From positions 1,612,001-1,676,000 of the forward strand of contig CBDEVT010000001.1 of the NCBI GenBank assembly GCA_965243825.1: a stretch of DNA of 64,000 nt, written 5' to 3'. The translations under genes were made by a program, and so were the position numbers. Of the stretch, positions 50,427 through 59,430 are shown piece after piece. Numbering within the stretch: the first letter of the stretch is position 1; the number at the start of each line of letters is the position of its first letter. This stretch comes from JAJCYX01 sp965243825. GTDB lineage: Bacteria; Chloroflexota; Dehalococcoidia; Lucifugimonadales; Lucifugimonadaceae. The notes under the pieces are model-generated. The model saw nothing but the letters and a program-made list of their open reading frames with translations. It searched no databases and had not been told where the DNA came from.

Positions 50427-52853
50427 TTAACGGTCGGATGAGACGGTGACTCTTGTTCCATCCGTTCGCACGGTCACATCTCCAGCCTCCGCGGTGACGA
50501 ATACGTTCTGGTCTGGAACAAGTCTGCCGATTCGTTCGATTACCTCATCATTCGGATGCCCGAAACGGTTGTCAGTGCCGACCTGGATAACTGCCATTTC
50601 AGGATTGACTGCATCCAAGAAACCTTCTGTCGACGAAGTGTCGCTGCCATGGTGTGGGACTTTGAGAACGGTGGCATTCAGGTTATGCCCCGATTCAAGT
50701 AATCGGCGTTCTGTCACCGAGGTGATATCGCCCGTAAGAAGCATAGAAAAATCGCCATATCTCAACATGGTCACTACAGACGCATCGTTGATTGAAGCGT
50801 CGATAAAGGGTCGACCGCCAGACAGAACCTCAAGTGTCACTCCATCATCCAGCGCGATTAGTGTCCCTGGTGAAAGGGTCACAGTGTCTTCGCGTTGATC
50901 GACTATCCTTCGCCAGGCCGCATGCACTGAGCTGGCGTGTTCCTGCGGAATCTCAGCAATCATGTTCACGTCGTACCTCTCGACGACTGCTGACAAGCCA
51001 CCTAGATGATCTGCATCGGGATGCGTAACCAGAAGCAGATCGAGCGACCGATCCCAGAAAGGCAGCGAATCGTCCAATCGGCGAACTGCACCTAACGGAT
51101 CTCTACCGCCATCAATCAAAACTGAATTGCCGTTTGGCGTACGCACTAAGATCATGTCACCGCGATCTGTTTGAAAGAAGGTGACGGATAGATCATTGTT
51201 GTTCGCCGAAGTTATTGCACCTGACCAGGCGATAGTTGCAACCGCGATGGCAACGACAACAATCCAAACGGGGACACCAGCTGCCACGAATCTCCGCTCC
51301 GAAAGCGGCACTGAAGCAGAGCTTCGGGCGTGGTCCAGTGCTCGGAGTGCAATTGTCCATACTTGATCCCACCGGAACAGCACGAAGATACCGGCGTAGA
51401 AAAGCACAGCAATCCAGGTGCTCCACCCCGAAGTGTCGATGGCGCCCGGCGGTACGTCGCGGAAGAACGAGGCGACACCGGCGATGAATTCAGCAAGTAG
51501 CCATGCAGGCCAGCCGATTACTTCGCCGAGTTGAGTGGAAATCGTGGTTGCTAACGCAGACAGAGCTCCAAAGACGATCAGCAATGGCACCGCGGGCAGG
51601 ATGATGATGGTTGCGAATCCGCCCCAAATAGGTGCCTCACCGAAGTTGACGGCAACTAAGGGCCATGTCATGAGCGTCGCCGCGACTGAAACAGCGAGTC
51701 CGCCGACTATCTTCGATATGAAGGAAGTTTCGTCCAGATCACCGATTCTCAATAGCGTGGTAACGCGACGGGAGCCAGACATGATTTTCGGTGTCAGGAC
51801 AGCGATGCCCGAGATAGCTGCAAAGCTGAGTTGAAACGATACAGACTTCAGAACTTCAGGATCGATCGCAACCATTACAACGGCGGCGAATCCAATAGCG
51901 GGAAGCGAAGAGTTCTGGCGACCCAGGGCGCGGGCCAGGAGATAGACACTGAACATGATCGCCGCACGCGTTACTGACGGCGAAAATCCGGCTAATGCTG
52001 CATAACCCCACGTAACAACCAGAGGCAGAAGCAAGTAGTACTGCCCGCGCCTCCCGACTAGGCCTGCTGCCACTACCATCGCGAGTCCGCTTATGAGGGC
52101 GACATGTAGACCTGAAATCGCCAGGATGTGCGAGGTACCGGATTCCCGGAAATCGAGGTTCAGCTCTTCTGAAAGGCCGGTTCTGTCATTGACGAGCATC
52201 GTTCGGGCCAACGAAGAAGCTGGTTCGCTGATTGACTTGCTCAGATTGCTTGAAATTCTTTCTCGTACACCCGCGACACCACGCCTGAGTGGGTTTCCAG
52301 CATCAGCCGCGACCAACGACACGACACCGGTGAATACTGTGCCGGCGGAATCTTCTGCAAACTCCCCTGTGGCGACTGAAAACCGTCCACTGAACGCATA
52401 AACGTCTCCATAACGGAATCCGCTTGAGCTGCGTCCTGTTTCGTTCATGTCAGACAGGCCGCTCACGAATGCGGAGAAAGGAAACCCAGCGGGTTGACCA
52501 TTCACAGTGATTGCACGTAACCCGAGGCGGACACCTGATCCTGCACGACGCGCATCGTCGTCGAGCCAGGCTGTGACATGCACCGACTCTCCGTCGTCCG
52601 GTACGTTGCGCCAGCCCTTAGCCGGATCTTCAATCTCTAGAGCGACACGGATAAAACCGAGCAGCAGAATCATCAGGCCGAATGCGATCAAGGGCCTGCC
52701 TCGGTTCCTCAGCTGGAAGAACGTGACTACACCAAGTGTGATCATCAGCGTAGCTGCCAATGACAGTACGAGAGGGTTATCTAGTGCAGCGCCCGTTGCG
52801 AAAGCAAGCGCTACACCGGACACAAACAGGATTGAAGCCGTGACCAGTTTCAA
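50427..52853 (-). CDS. comEC: ComEC/Rec2 DNA uptake channel
   Basis: 808 residues: N-terminal membrane segments and OB-like loop, the Competence domain (GTSHILAISGLHVALISGLAMV, FSPSVTRAAIMFSVYLLARALGR) and a C-terminal metallo-beta-lactamase domain with VTHPDADHLGGL, ...VPHHGSDTSS, which degrades the non-transported strand. Overlaps comEA by four bases. Implies natural transformation machinery, though pilus genes are not in the window. Confidence 0.95.
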   Translation of the reverse strand: MKLVTASILFVSGVALAFATGAALDNPLVLSLAATLMITLGVVTFFQLRNRGRPLIAFGLMILLLGFIRVALEIEDPAKGWRNVPDDGESVHVTAWLDDDARRAGSGVRLGLRAITVNGQPAGFPFSAFVSGLSDMNETGRSSSGFRYGDVYAFSGRFSVATGEFAEDSAGTVFTGVVSLVAADAGNPLRRGVAGVRERISSNLSKSISEPASSLARTMLVNDRTGLSEELNLDFRESGTSHILAISGLHVALISGLAMVVAAGLVGRRGQYYLLLPLVVTWGYAALAGFSPSVTRAAIMFSVYLLARALGRQNSSLPAIGFAAVVMVAIDPEVLKSVSFQLSFAAISGIAVLTPKIMSGSRRVTTLLRIGDLDETSFISKIVGGLAVSVAATLMTWPLVAVNFGEAPIWGGFATIIILPAVPLLIVFGALSALATTISTQLGEVIGWPAWLLAEFIAGVASFFRDVPPGAIDTSGWSTWIAVLFYAGIFVLFRWDQVWTIALRALDHARSSASVPLSERRFVAAGVPVWIVVVAIAVATIAWSGAITSANNNDLSVTFFQTDRGDMILVRTPNGNSVLIDGGRDPLGAVRRLDDSLPFWDRSLDLLLVTHPDADHLGGLSAVVERYDVNMIAEIPQEHASSVHAAWRRIVDQREDTVTLSPGTLIALDDGVTLEVLSGGRPFIDASINDASVVTMLRYGDFSMLLTGDITSVTERRLLESGHNLNATVLKVPHHGSDTSSTEGFLDAVNPEMAVIQVGTDNRFGHPNDEVIERIGRLVPDQNVFVTAEAGDVTVRTDGTRVTVSSDR

Positions 52854-53479
52854 GGCTGAACAACCAGGTGTCTGAGCCTGTCAACGGTTGCTGGGCCTAT
52901 ACCGTCAATCGCGGTCAGATCATCGACGAAGAGAATCGGTCCGTTGCGCTCCCTGAACTCAACTATCGCAGCAGCCCTTGACGGTCCAATTCCGGGAAGT
53001 TGATCAAGCTGAGAGGCGCTCGCGGTGTTGAGATCGAGCAGTACATTCGGATCGTCTTCTGCAGAACCTGATTCATCATCGGCACCTGCGGCGTTTTGGC
53101 CTTCAGGCTCTTCGCGTACAACCAGCTGCTGCCCGTCTCTGAGTTCAGCGGCCAGGTTGATGCGGGAAGAGGCGGTCAGGCCGCCTGCAGCATTGATGGC
53201 ATCTTGCACACGGGATCCAGGTGGTAGCGAGTAGACGCCGGGTTCGGACACCAGGCCGGTCACCTGAACGACAACGGGTCCGGGCGTGGGAATGATGATC
53301 TCGATCTCGCGAGGCTCTGTTCGGATGAACGCCCAGGCCACAACTCCGGAACCTGCTGCGATCACAGCCAGTGTTAACAAGACGAAAGATATCGAAGGGA
53401 GTCTTCGAGTATTTCGCCGGGGCGGAGTAGCGTCTTGACTTGTGCGGGAGGTGCTATCACCCGTGCCGCGGTTCCTCAT
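52850..53479 (-). CDS. comEA: ComEA-type DNA receptor
   Basis: 209 residues: a basic cytoplasmic tail, one membrane segment (~30-50), an SLBB domain (VVQVTGLVSEPGVYSLPPGSRVQDAINAAGG), an acidic linker and two helix-hairpin-helix motifs (LNTASASQLDQLPGIGPSRAAAIVEFRE ... IDGIGPATVDRLR). Binds double-stranded DNA outside the membrane and hands it to ComEC, encoded directly after with an ATGA overlap. Confidence 0.95.
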   Translation of the reverse strand: MRNRGTGDSTSRTSQDATPPRRNTRRLPSISFVLLTLAVIAAGSGVVAWAFIRTEPREIEIIIPTPGPVVVQVTGLVSEPGVYSLPPGSRVQDAINAAGGLTASSRINLAAELRDGQQLVVREEPEGQNAAGADDESGSAEDDPNVLLDLNTASASQLDQLPGIGPSRAAAIVEFRERNGPILFVDDLTAIDGIGPATVDRLRHLVVQP

Positions 53480-53684
53480 TGCGAGTTGTCACCTGAAGGC
53501 TGTTAGTAGCTATCGGTGCCGGGACGGGAAGTGTATTCGAATATGTCCATCTCCGGAATCCTCGCCAGAGAACTGGAGATTCGGTCGACGTGGCAATGCA
53601 CTGAGGGTAAGCTTCGGCTCCGGTACCGGCACAAATGACCTTGCTGAACCTAAACGCTGTCAATCGAAAAATCAGGAACAGAGT

Positions 53685-54839
53685 ATGAAGATCGAAGAGA
53701 TCAAAGTTACCGTTTTCACCTACACGTCGCATACCGTCCACGACACAGACGGCCACACGCACCCTGGCGATCCACACGAGTCCAGGCAGGCGATGATCAC
53801 GATCACAGACGACGAAGGCAACAGCGGTCGATCTTTTGGTGCTGTCGAGTCGCTCCGTTCGCACCTGATCGAGAACTATGTCAAGAAGGTTTTGATGGGG
53901 CAGGACCCAATGGACCGCGAGAAGCTCTGGTTGGGGCTTGCCCGATGGCAGCGGGGCAGTGGAGAACAGTTGACAGACAGAACTCTGGCCTCCGTTGAGC
54001 TTGCGCTCTGGGACCTCGCAGGAAATGCCCTCAACACACCGGTGTGGAAGCTGCTGGGCGGCTACCGTGACAGAGTTCCTGCTTATGGCAGCACGATGTG
54101 CGGTGATGAGATGGAGAACGGTCTGGCCACTCCAGAGGACTACGGCAAGTTCGGTGAATGGCTGATCGAGCGTGGCTACAAGGCGATCAAGCTCCACACG
54201 TGGATGCCGCCGGTATCCTGGGCACCCAGCGTGAAGATGGACATCAAGGCATGTGCGGCCGTCAGGGAAGCTGTCGGACCTGATGTGCCACTGATGCTCG
54301 ACGCTAACCACTGGTACAGCCGCACGGAAGCATACGAGCTTGGCAAAGGGATCCAGGATCTGGGTTACTACTGGTACGAAGAGCCGATGGACGAGCACTC
54401 GTATTCGTCATACAAGTGGCTCGCCGACAATCTCGATATTCCTGTGCTCGGTCCCGAGTACATGGAGGGTAAGTTCCACACCCGTGCCGAGTGGATTGCT
54501 GGCGGCGTCTGCGACATCGCTCGAACGGGCGTCATGGACGTAGGTGGTATCGGTCCGAGCATGAAGATCGCTCATCTTGCTGAGAGTTTCAACATGGATG
54601 CTGAAATTCACGGCGGCGGAGCAGGAAACCTTGCCGTCCTGGGTGCAATCAGCAACGCTCGGTGGTACGAACGCGGTCTGTTGCACCCATTCGTCGATTA
54701 CGACCAGGCTCCTGAGTACCTGAACAGCATCGTTGACGAAATGGATTCAGACGGCAACATCCATATGCCGACGACTCCGGGCCTGGGCCAGGACATCAAC
54801 TTCGACTGGATCAGTAGCCACACGGTGAGTGAGCACTGA
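53685..54839 (+). CDS. Enolase-superfamily (mandelate racemase-like) enzyme
   Basis: 384 residues from the ATG at 53685 (AGGA nearby); the open frame continues upstream but is unrelated. Active-site residues seen: Lys169 in IKLHT, Asp206 (LDAN), Glu233 (YEEP), Glu258 (GPEY) and His309 in EIHG. Most likely a sugar-acid dehydratase. Only loosely related to the family member at 33344-34489. It is followed 26 bp later by a methyltransferase gene. Confidence 0.9.
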   Translation: MKIEEIKVTVFTYTSHTVHDTDGHTHPGDPHESRQAMITITDDEGNSGRSFGAVESLRSHLIENYVKKVLMGQDPMDREKLWLGLARWQRGSGEQLTDRTLASVELALWDLAGNALNTPVWKLLGGYRDRVPAYGSTMCGDEMENGLATPEDYGKFGEWLIERGYKAIKLHTWMPPVSWAPSVKMDIKACAAVREAVGPDVPLMLDANHWYSRTEAYELGKGIQDLGYYWYEEPMDEHSYSSYKWLADNLDIPVLGPEYMEGKFHTRAEWIAGGVCDIARTGVMDVGGIGPSMKIAHLAESFNMDAEIHGGGAGNLAVLGAISNARWYERGLLHPFVDYDQAPEYLNSIVDEMDSDGNIHMPTTPGLGQDINFDWISSHTVSEH

Positions 54840-54865
54840 GCCCGATTTGACGGGGTGAATCGGAA

Positions 54866-55528
54866 TTGAAGCCCGAGGACTATCGACGAGTAGTCAGTTC
54901 AGGGTATGACGTCATTGCAGACGAGTACCTGCAGCGAGTTACAGATACTCGTGAAACACCGGAACTGAGGGAGCAGATAGAGCGGCACATCACCGCACTT
55001 CGCTCCCGTGTAGCCGCCGATGGAAAGATTATCGATCTCGGATGTGGAGCCGGTTTGCCATTCACCGCGTCGTTGTCTAAGACGTTCGATGTCACGGGCG
55101 TGGACTTCTCTTCCCGCCAGATCGAACTTGCCCGCATAAACGTTCCGGGCGCATCGTTTGTTCAGGCAGACATGACGGAAGTCGGGTTTTCAGCCGGATC
55201 GTACGATGCAGTTACAGCGTTTTTCTCGATCATCCATGTGCCTCGCAGTGAACACCCAGAGCTGTTCACCAAAATCGCCAACTGGCTAAAGCCAGGCGGG
55301 GTCTTCCTCGCTTCGCTCGGCAAACGAGGTGACGAAGAAGACTGGGATAACGACTGGCTTGGCGCTCGGATGTTCTGGAGTTACCACAACCCGGAGAAGG
55401 CCAAGCAGCAGATATTCGATGCAGGTTTTCGTATCGAATACGCCGAACACGAGACTGTTGAGAACGGCATCGATGGCCCTGAAACGTTCTTCTGGGTGAT
55501 GGCTACGAAGAACGAGGTCGAACCCTAA
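54866..55528 (+). CDS. Class I SAM-dependent methyltransferase
   Basis: 220 residues with DLGCGAGLP (SAM motif I), VTGVDFS, the AFFSIIHVPR motif IV region and LKPGGVFLASLG. N-terminal SSGYDVIADEYLQRV is typical of small-molecule methyltransferases. TTG start. Probably in one transcript with the upstream enolase-type gene. Its 3' end overlaps the convergent stress-type gene by four bases. Confidence 0.88.
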   Translation: MKPEDYRRVVSSGYDVIADEYLQRVTDTRETPELREQIERHITALRSRVAADGKIIDLGCGAGLPFTASLSKTFDVTGVDFSSRQIELARINVPGASFVQADMTEVGFSAGSYDAVTAFFSIIHVPRSEHPELFTKIANWLKPGGVFLASLGKRGDEEDWDNDWLGARMFWSYHNPEKAKQQIFDAGFRIEYAEHETVENGIDGPETFFWVMATKNEVEP

Positions 55529-55995
55529 CTGGCGCCGTCAAAAACGCGCTTCGCCTCAGCCTCGCGTTCACCGACCGTGACGGTGACTACCGTACCTGCA
55601 CCCGGGTGCTCTTCATGTGGGTGACTGAAAGCAATTCGCCTGGAAATGACCGTTACGGCGAATCCTGTGATTATCGCACCAGCGAGCGCTCCGATGATCG
55701 CTCCTATTGCGGCGCTTTCCTCACTCACCGATTCGCTACCAGCCCAGGTAACCGCGATGGTCAAAAAGAAGACAGCGAGACCGCCGATCACACCGCCTGC
55801 CAGAACGCCTTCAATCACGCGTGCCATCGCGTCTTCGCGACTGTTGACAGCCGGCTCTTTCTGTTGCCACACCCTGATCTCGTCTTCCCTGAACCCGGCC
55901 TTTTTAAGACTGTCCACTGCTCCATTGGCCTGTGACTGGTCCATGAAGCGGCGGGAGACGGTCAGTCCCCAAGCGGTGTTGGCCTGTTCGCGCAT
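55525..55995 (-). CDS. General-stress-like membrane protein with Gly-rich hairpin
   Basis: 156 residues. The start (TVSRRFMDQSQANGAVDSLKKAGFREDEIRVW) looks like general stress protein 17M/DUF1269-type sensor sequence, followed by two Gly-rich hydrophobic segments (about 60-85 and 95-118) and a C-terminal strand (VVTVTVGEREAEAKRVF). AAGGTGAT precedes the ATG at good spacing. Function unknown. Confidence 0.7.
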   Translation of the reverse strand: MREQANTAWGLTVSRRFMDQSQANGAVDSLKKAGFREDEIRVWQQKEPAVNSREDAMARVIEGVLAGGVIGGLAVFFLTIAVTWAGSESVSEESAAIGAIIGALAGAIITGFAVTVISRRIAFSHPHEEHPGAGTVVTVTVGEREAEAKRVFDGAS

Positions 55996-56189
55996 CTATA
56001 TCACCTTCTATGTCATTGTGACCGGACCGGTCAAACAGCGTCCGATCTCATCTGTCTTGTCTGAAGATTAACTCACCTGGAGCCTCAGCGTCATCAGTTT
56101 TTGCCCCTTGCTAGTTAACGCCCGTCTCGTACGTGGTGTCTCAACTGCTATTGAAAGTATTGAGTACCAGGTTTCCAACAACACGCGAG

Positions 56190-56217
56190 TTGTACAGCAA
56201 GTCTGCAAACGTATAAT
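56190..56217 (+). promoter_or_regulatory. Sigma-70-type promoter for ilvE
   Basis: TTGTAC (56190-56195), a 16-bp spacer and TATAAT (56212-56217), about 100 bp before the ilvE start. The leader holds two hairpins: CTACCGG/CCGGTAG (56226-56232, 56246-56252) and CACGC/GCGTG (56260-56264, 56270-56274). Confidence 0.6.
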
Positions 56218-56315
56218 TGCCCGGCCTACCGGCTGCGTCGCAAGACCGGTAGTGACATGCACGCGGCTTGCGTGGACATGTTGAATTTGAACAATCAGCT
56301 ACGGAGAACAGAGAT

Positions 56316-57251
56316 ATGACGCCAGATGCATACGCATTCCTGGGTGGGAAGCAGGTCCCCCTACAGGATGCGAAGGTCGGCGTCATGACTCATGCCCTCC
56401 ACTACGGGACGGCAGTCTTCGAGGGCATACGGGGCAACTGGAACGAAGCGCACGGCAAGATGTACGTATTCAGGCTCCGAGAGCACTACGAGAGGCTCTT
56501 GCGCGGTTGCCGCATGCTCCGAATCGAACTCCCATACGATGCTGATGAGCTCTGCAAAATCACAACAGATCTCATCGAACGGAACGGCTATCGACAGGAC
56601 GTTTACATACGACCGCTGGCGTTCAAAGGCCAGGAAGCTGTCGCCAACCTTAAGCTCCACGAACTCGATGATGAATTCACAGTTGTAGTTCTCCCGTTCG
56701 GCAATTACATCGAAAACGAGAAACCAATCAGGTGCCAAACATCTTCGTGGCGCAGACCTGAAGATTCGATGATGCCCACCGGTGTAAAGATCACCGGACT
56801 CTATACAACCAGCATTCTCGCCAAGACTGAAGCGGTTACCGCCGGCTACGACGAGGCGGTTCTACTGAACTGGGATGGGACGGTTTCTGAAGGTAGCGGC
56901 GAAAATCTGTTCATGGTTTCCGGTGGCAAGATACACACACCTTCTGAGACCGAAAACTGCCTTCTTGGAATAACTCGAGACTCTGTGATCGAACTGGCTT
57001 CGAAAGAGCTTGGCATGGAGGTCGTTTCACGCAGGATGCACAGGAGTGAACTGTATCTTGCTGACGAGGTGTTCTTAACCGGCACAGCCGCCCACATAAC
57101 GCCCATGGGTGAGTTGGATAACCGCAAGATTGGTGATGGAGAGATGGGACCGGTCACGAAGAAGCTGCAAGACATCTACTTTGCAACGGTCAAAGGAGAC
57201 AACCCGGACTACATGGATTGGTGCACTCCTGTCGTTCCCGGTGGCGGGTAG
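56316..57251 (+). CDS. ilvE: Branched-chain amino acid aminotransferase
   Basis: Last step of leucine, isoleucine and valine synthesis. 311 residues, fold type IV PLP enzyme: the YAFLGGKQVPLQDAKVGVMTHALHYGTAVFEGIRG opening, the PLP Lys in VKITGLYTTSILAKTEA, EGSGENLF and the C-terminal VFLTGTAAHITPM. The ATG at 56316 has GGAG upstream. Followed by a hairpin terminator. Confidence 0.96.
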   Translation: MTPDAYAFLGGKQVPLQDAKVGVMTHALHYGTAVFEGIRGNWNEAHGKMYVFRLREHYERLLRGCRMLRIELPYDADELCKITTDLIERNGYRQDVYIRPLAFKGQEAVANLKLHELDDEFTVVVLPFGNYIENEKPIRCQTSSWRRPEDSMMPTGVKITGLYTTSILAKTEAVTAGYDEAVLLNWDGTVSEGSGENLFMVSGGKIHTPSETENCLLGITRDSVIELASKELGMEVVSRRMHRSELYLADEVFLTGTAAHITPMGELDNRKIGDGEMGPVTKKLQDIYFATVKGDNPDYMDWCTPVVPGGG

Positions 57252-57254
57252 GTG

Positions 57255-57276
57255 CTTTACCCGTTAGCGGGTAAAG
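57255..57276 (+). terminator. Hairpin after ilvE
   Basis: Perfect nine-base arms CTTTACCCG and CGGGTAAAG with a TTAG loop, directly after the ilvE stop. No T-run follows. Confidence 0.6.
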
Positions 57277-57382
57277 GCAGCACTCTGCGACGATTGCACT
57301 CTGAGAACCTTGATGCTCGTCGAAATAGAGCCAATCAGACGCGCAATCGCCGGAATGAATTCGAACACTACGACACTTCCAA

Positions 57383-58018
57383 TTGACTCCTGATCCATCA
57401 GACGTCCAGGCGCTTTTTGCTCGCCACTACTTCTACTTCGCGTTGCTCGCGACATTGGGAGCCCTGCAGATTGCCGTTTCGATCGGCGGTTACCGGGGCA
57501 TGTGGTTGATACCCGGGCGACTGAGCACGAGGTTCTTTGGGGTTGCCTTAATCATTGCTGGGGTAGCACTCTTCTTTATGTTGCCACTCTGGGTGGACGG
57601 CCCCTGGGCAGCAGGTTCGGTCGAAGCTGACTCATCGACCCGTCTTTGGGGTAAGGCCGACTGGGGCGATCTCGGGGCTGCACGAAACGTCAACGATGTT
57701 GACGGTGGCTTGTCTGGTACCGGGCAGGCAACCTGGTTTCCGCTGTCAGCACTGATAGCCGGCATCATGTCTCTCGCAGCTGGAACGCTGAATAGAAGGC
57801 TGTTCCCAGATCGCATGATGATTGAGGCCGTGCCCGCCGCTTCAGATCAACCAGAAATCGATGGACTGGATCGTCTGGTCAGCGATTCGTACTTGTCTGC
57901 GCTTAAGTCCTCGTGGGTTCGATTCCGGAATGATCTCCCCCGCGATGCCTCCGCGTTGCTCAGTCGTGCAGACCGTTGGAGTATCTCCTTTCAGATTTGG
58001 AAGCGGCTGCGGAAATGA
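57383..58018 (+). CDS. Membrane protein of unknown function
   Basis: 211 residues with hydrophobic segments at about 18-36, 48-70 and 118-138 and a polar C-terminal part of ~70 residues. TTG start. No family recognised. It overlaps the PAP2-like gene by four bases (ATGA), so the two products likely act together in the membrane. Confidence 0.65.
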   Translation: MTPDPSDVQALFARHYFYFALLATLGALQIAVSIGGYRGMWLIPGRLSTRFFGVALIIAGVALFFMLPLWVDGPWAAGSVEADSSTRLWGKADWGDLGAARNVNDVDGGLSGTGQATWFPLSALIAGIMSLAAGTLNRRLFPDRMMIEAVPAASDQPEIDGLDRLVSDSYLSALKSSWVRFRNDLPRDASALLSRADRWSISFQIWKRLRK

Positions 58019-58599
58019 ACCCTATCGACAAAGAGCTTGTGCTCTGGCTTAACGGTCTCTCAGGCAATGTCGCGCTATTTGACGATCTCATCCGAATCGT
58101 TTCGACCGACTACCTGATGCCGTTGGTGTTCTCACTTGCGATGTTCGGTATGTGGTTTTCTGCACGAACTATTGCCGAGCGCGAACATTTTCAGCACTGG
58201 GTACTGATTGGGATCAGCTCGATCGGTCTTTCAAATGTCGCGGTGGTTTTGATCAACCTGGCGTGGAAGCGTCCGCGACCTTATGTTGAACTCGATGAAA
58301 TAGAGCTTCTTTTTTACAGAGCGACTGACCCGTCTTTTCCTGCGAATCCTGTAGCAATTGGTTTCGCCGCAGGGGCTGCCGCGTGGATGGCGAATCGCAA
58401 GTTCGGGTACTGGCTGTTTGGAGCCGCGCTGCTGTACGGATTCGCCAGGGTCTACGCCGGTGTCTTCTATCCGACAGATATTCTCGGTGGGGCTGCTGTT
58501 GGAATACTGGTCACCTGGGGAACGACTTACGTCCACAGGCTGTTCCAGCCAGTCACCGCTCTCTTTATCCGCTTTGTGCGAGGGCTTGCGCTTGGCTAG
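58015..58599 (+). CDS. PAP2-like membrane protein lacking catalytic residues
   Basis: 194 residues with the PAP2/undecaprenyl-pyrophosphatase layout: KRPRP in motif 1, SFPANPVA where PSGH should be, and ARVYAGVFYPTDILGG where SRxxxGxHxxxD should be. Motif-2 Ser/Gly/His and the motif-3 His (Phe here) are all missing; only the final Asp stays. It is therefore probably not an active phosphatase by the usual mechanism and may bind lipids or regulate. Coupled to the upstream membrane protein. Confidence 0.75.
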   Translation: MNPIDKELVLWLNGLSGNVALFDDLIRIVSTDYLMPLVFSLAMFGMWFSARTIAEREHFQHWVLIGISSIGLSNVAVVLINLAWKRPRPYVELDEIELLFYRATDPSFPANPVAIGFAAGAAAWMANRKFGYWLFGAALLYGFARVYAGVFYPTDILGGAAVGILVTWGTTYVHRLFQPVTALFIRFVRGLALG

Positions 58600-59420
58600 C
58601 CGCGACTAAGGAGACGACCCAGCCCGAGCCCTGAAGACCGCCACCAACTGCGTTCGTTGGATCCCGGATCGATCGTCTCCGCCTCAGGCGAATGGCCTTG
58701 CAGGATCATCCTTGGTTGGTCTAATAGCAATCTGTTGGCGGTTTCGGCGTCAGATGCCCGTTCCATCCACCTGAACGTCCGCCTCAAGCCCGGTGGTCTG
58801 GAGCCTTCCAGGGCATGCATATCTGACGCAACAGCATGGGTCAGCCGATATTGGACCATGCGGAGGGCTGCCCTCTGGGCATCTTTGCCGAAAGAGCCCG
58901 TGGCGCTGCCACTTGTGACGACAAACAGGACTCCCATTTCAATCAAGTCCCGCATCCTCCGAAAATCGCTCCGCAACACTTGGTTTCTCTCGGGTCTCGC
59001 CAGGATAGGCACCAGGCGTTTCATTCGAAGGCGAGCTATCACTTCTTCCATGTACTCCGGAAAGGTCGCGAACGGAGTTGAGAGAAGGACGAAGCGGGAA
59101 CTGCTTAATGTCAATGCGTTGCCAGGCTCGATTCGATCCGGAAGGTCCGGAGTTATCCGATTTTCCATGCCCGGAAGCACTCTGACAAAAGGTGCCCCGT
59201 CAGCAGCCTCGCGCCGAAGCCGCGAGTTCAGGTCCGCCAACAATTGTCGTACATCTTCAAGACTTGAATTCAGTTCGACATCACTCAGATGCGGTGTCGA
59301 GACAATAGTTTCGGTACCTTCCTCTGCCGCAGCCTGAGCCATATCGACACTCTGGTCCATAGTCGCCGGGCCGTCGTCGACACCGGGCAGTATGTGGGCA
59401 AGAAGGTCTATAAAAGGCAT
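58596..59420 (-). CDS. CpsB/YwqE-like PHP-family protein with altered metal site
   Basis: 274 residues resembling the manganese-dependent tyrosine phosphatases of capsule operons (CpsB, YwqE). The conserved frame is visible (ILPGVDDG, STPH, LPGMENR, RPERN, SDMHAL), but the first HxH becomes LAH and AHPER becomes ARPER, so at least two metal ligands are lost. No CpsC/D kinase lies nearby. Activity is doubtful. Its end overlaps the convergent PAP2-like gene by four bases. Confidence 0.78.
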   Translation of the reverse strand: MPFIDLLAHILPGVDDGPATMDQSVDMAQAAAEEGTETIVSTPHLSDVELNSSLEDVRQLLADLNSRLRREAADGAPFVRVLPGMENRITPDLPDRIEPGNALTLSSSRFVLLSTPFATFPEYMEEVIARLRMKRLVPILARPERNQVLRSDFRRMRDLIEMGVLFVVTSGSATGSFGKDAQRAALRMVQYRLTHAVASDMHALEGSRPPGLRRTFRWMERASDAETANRLLLDQPRMILQGHSPEAETIDPGSNERSWWRSSGLGLGRLLSRG

Positions 59421-59430
59421 CTACTTGAGA

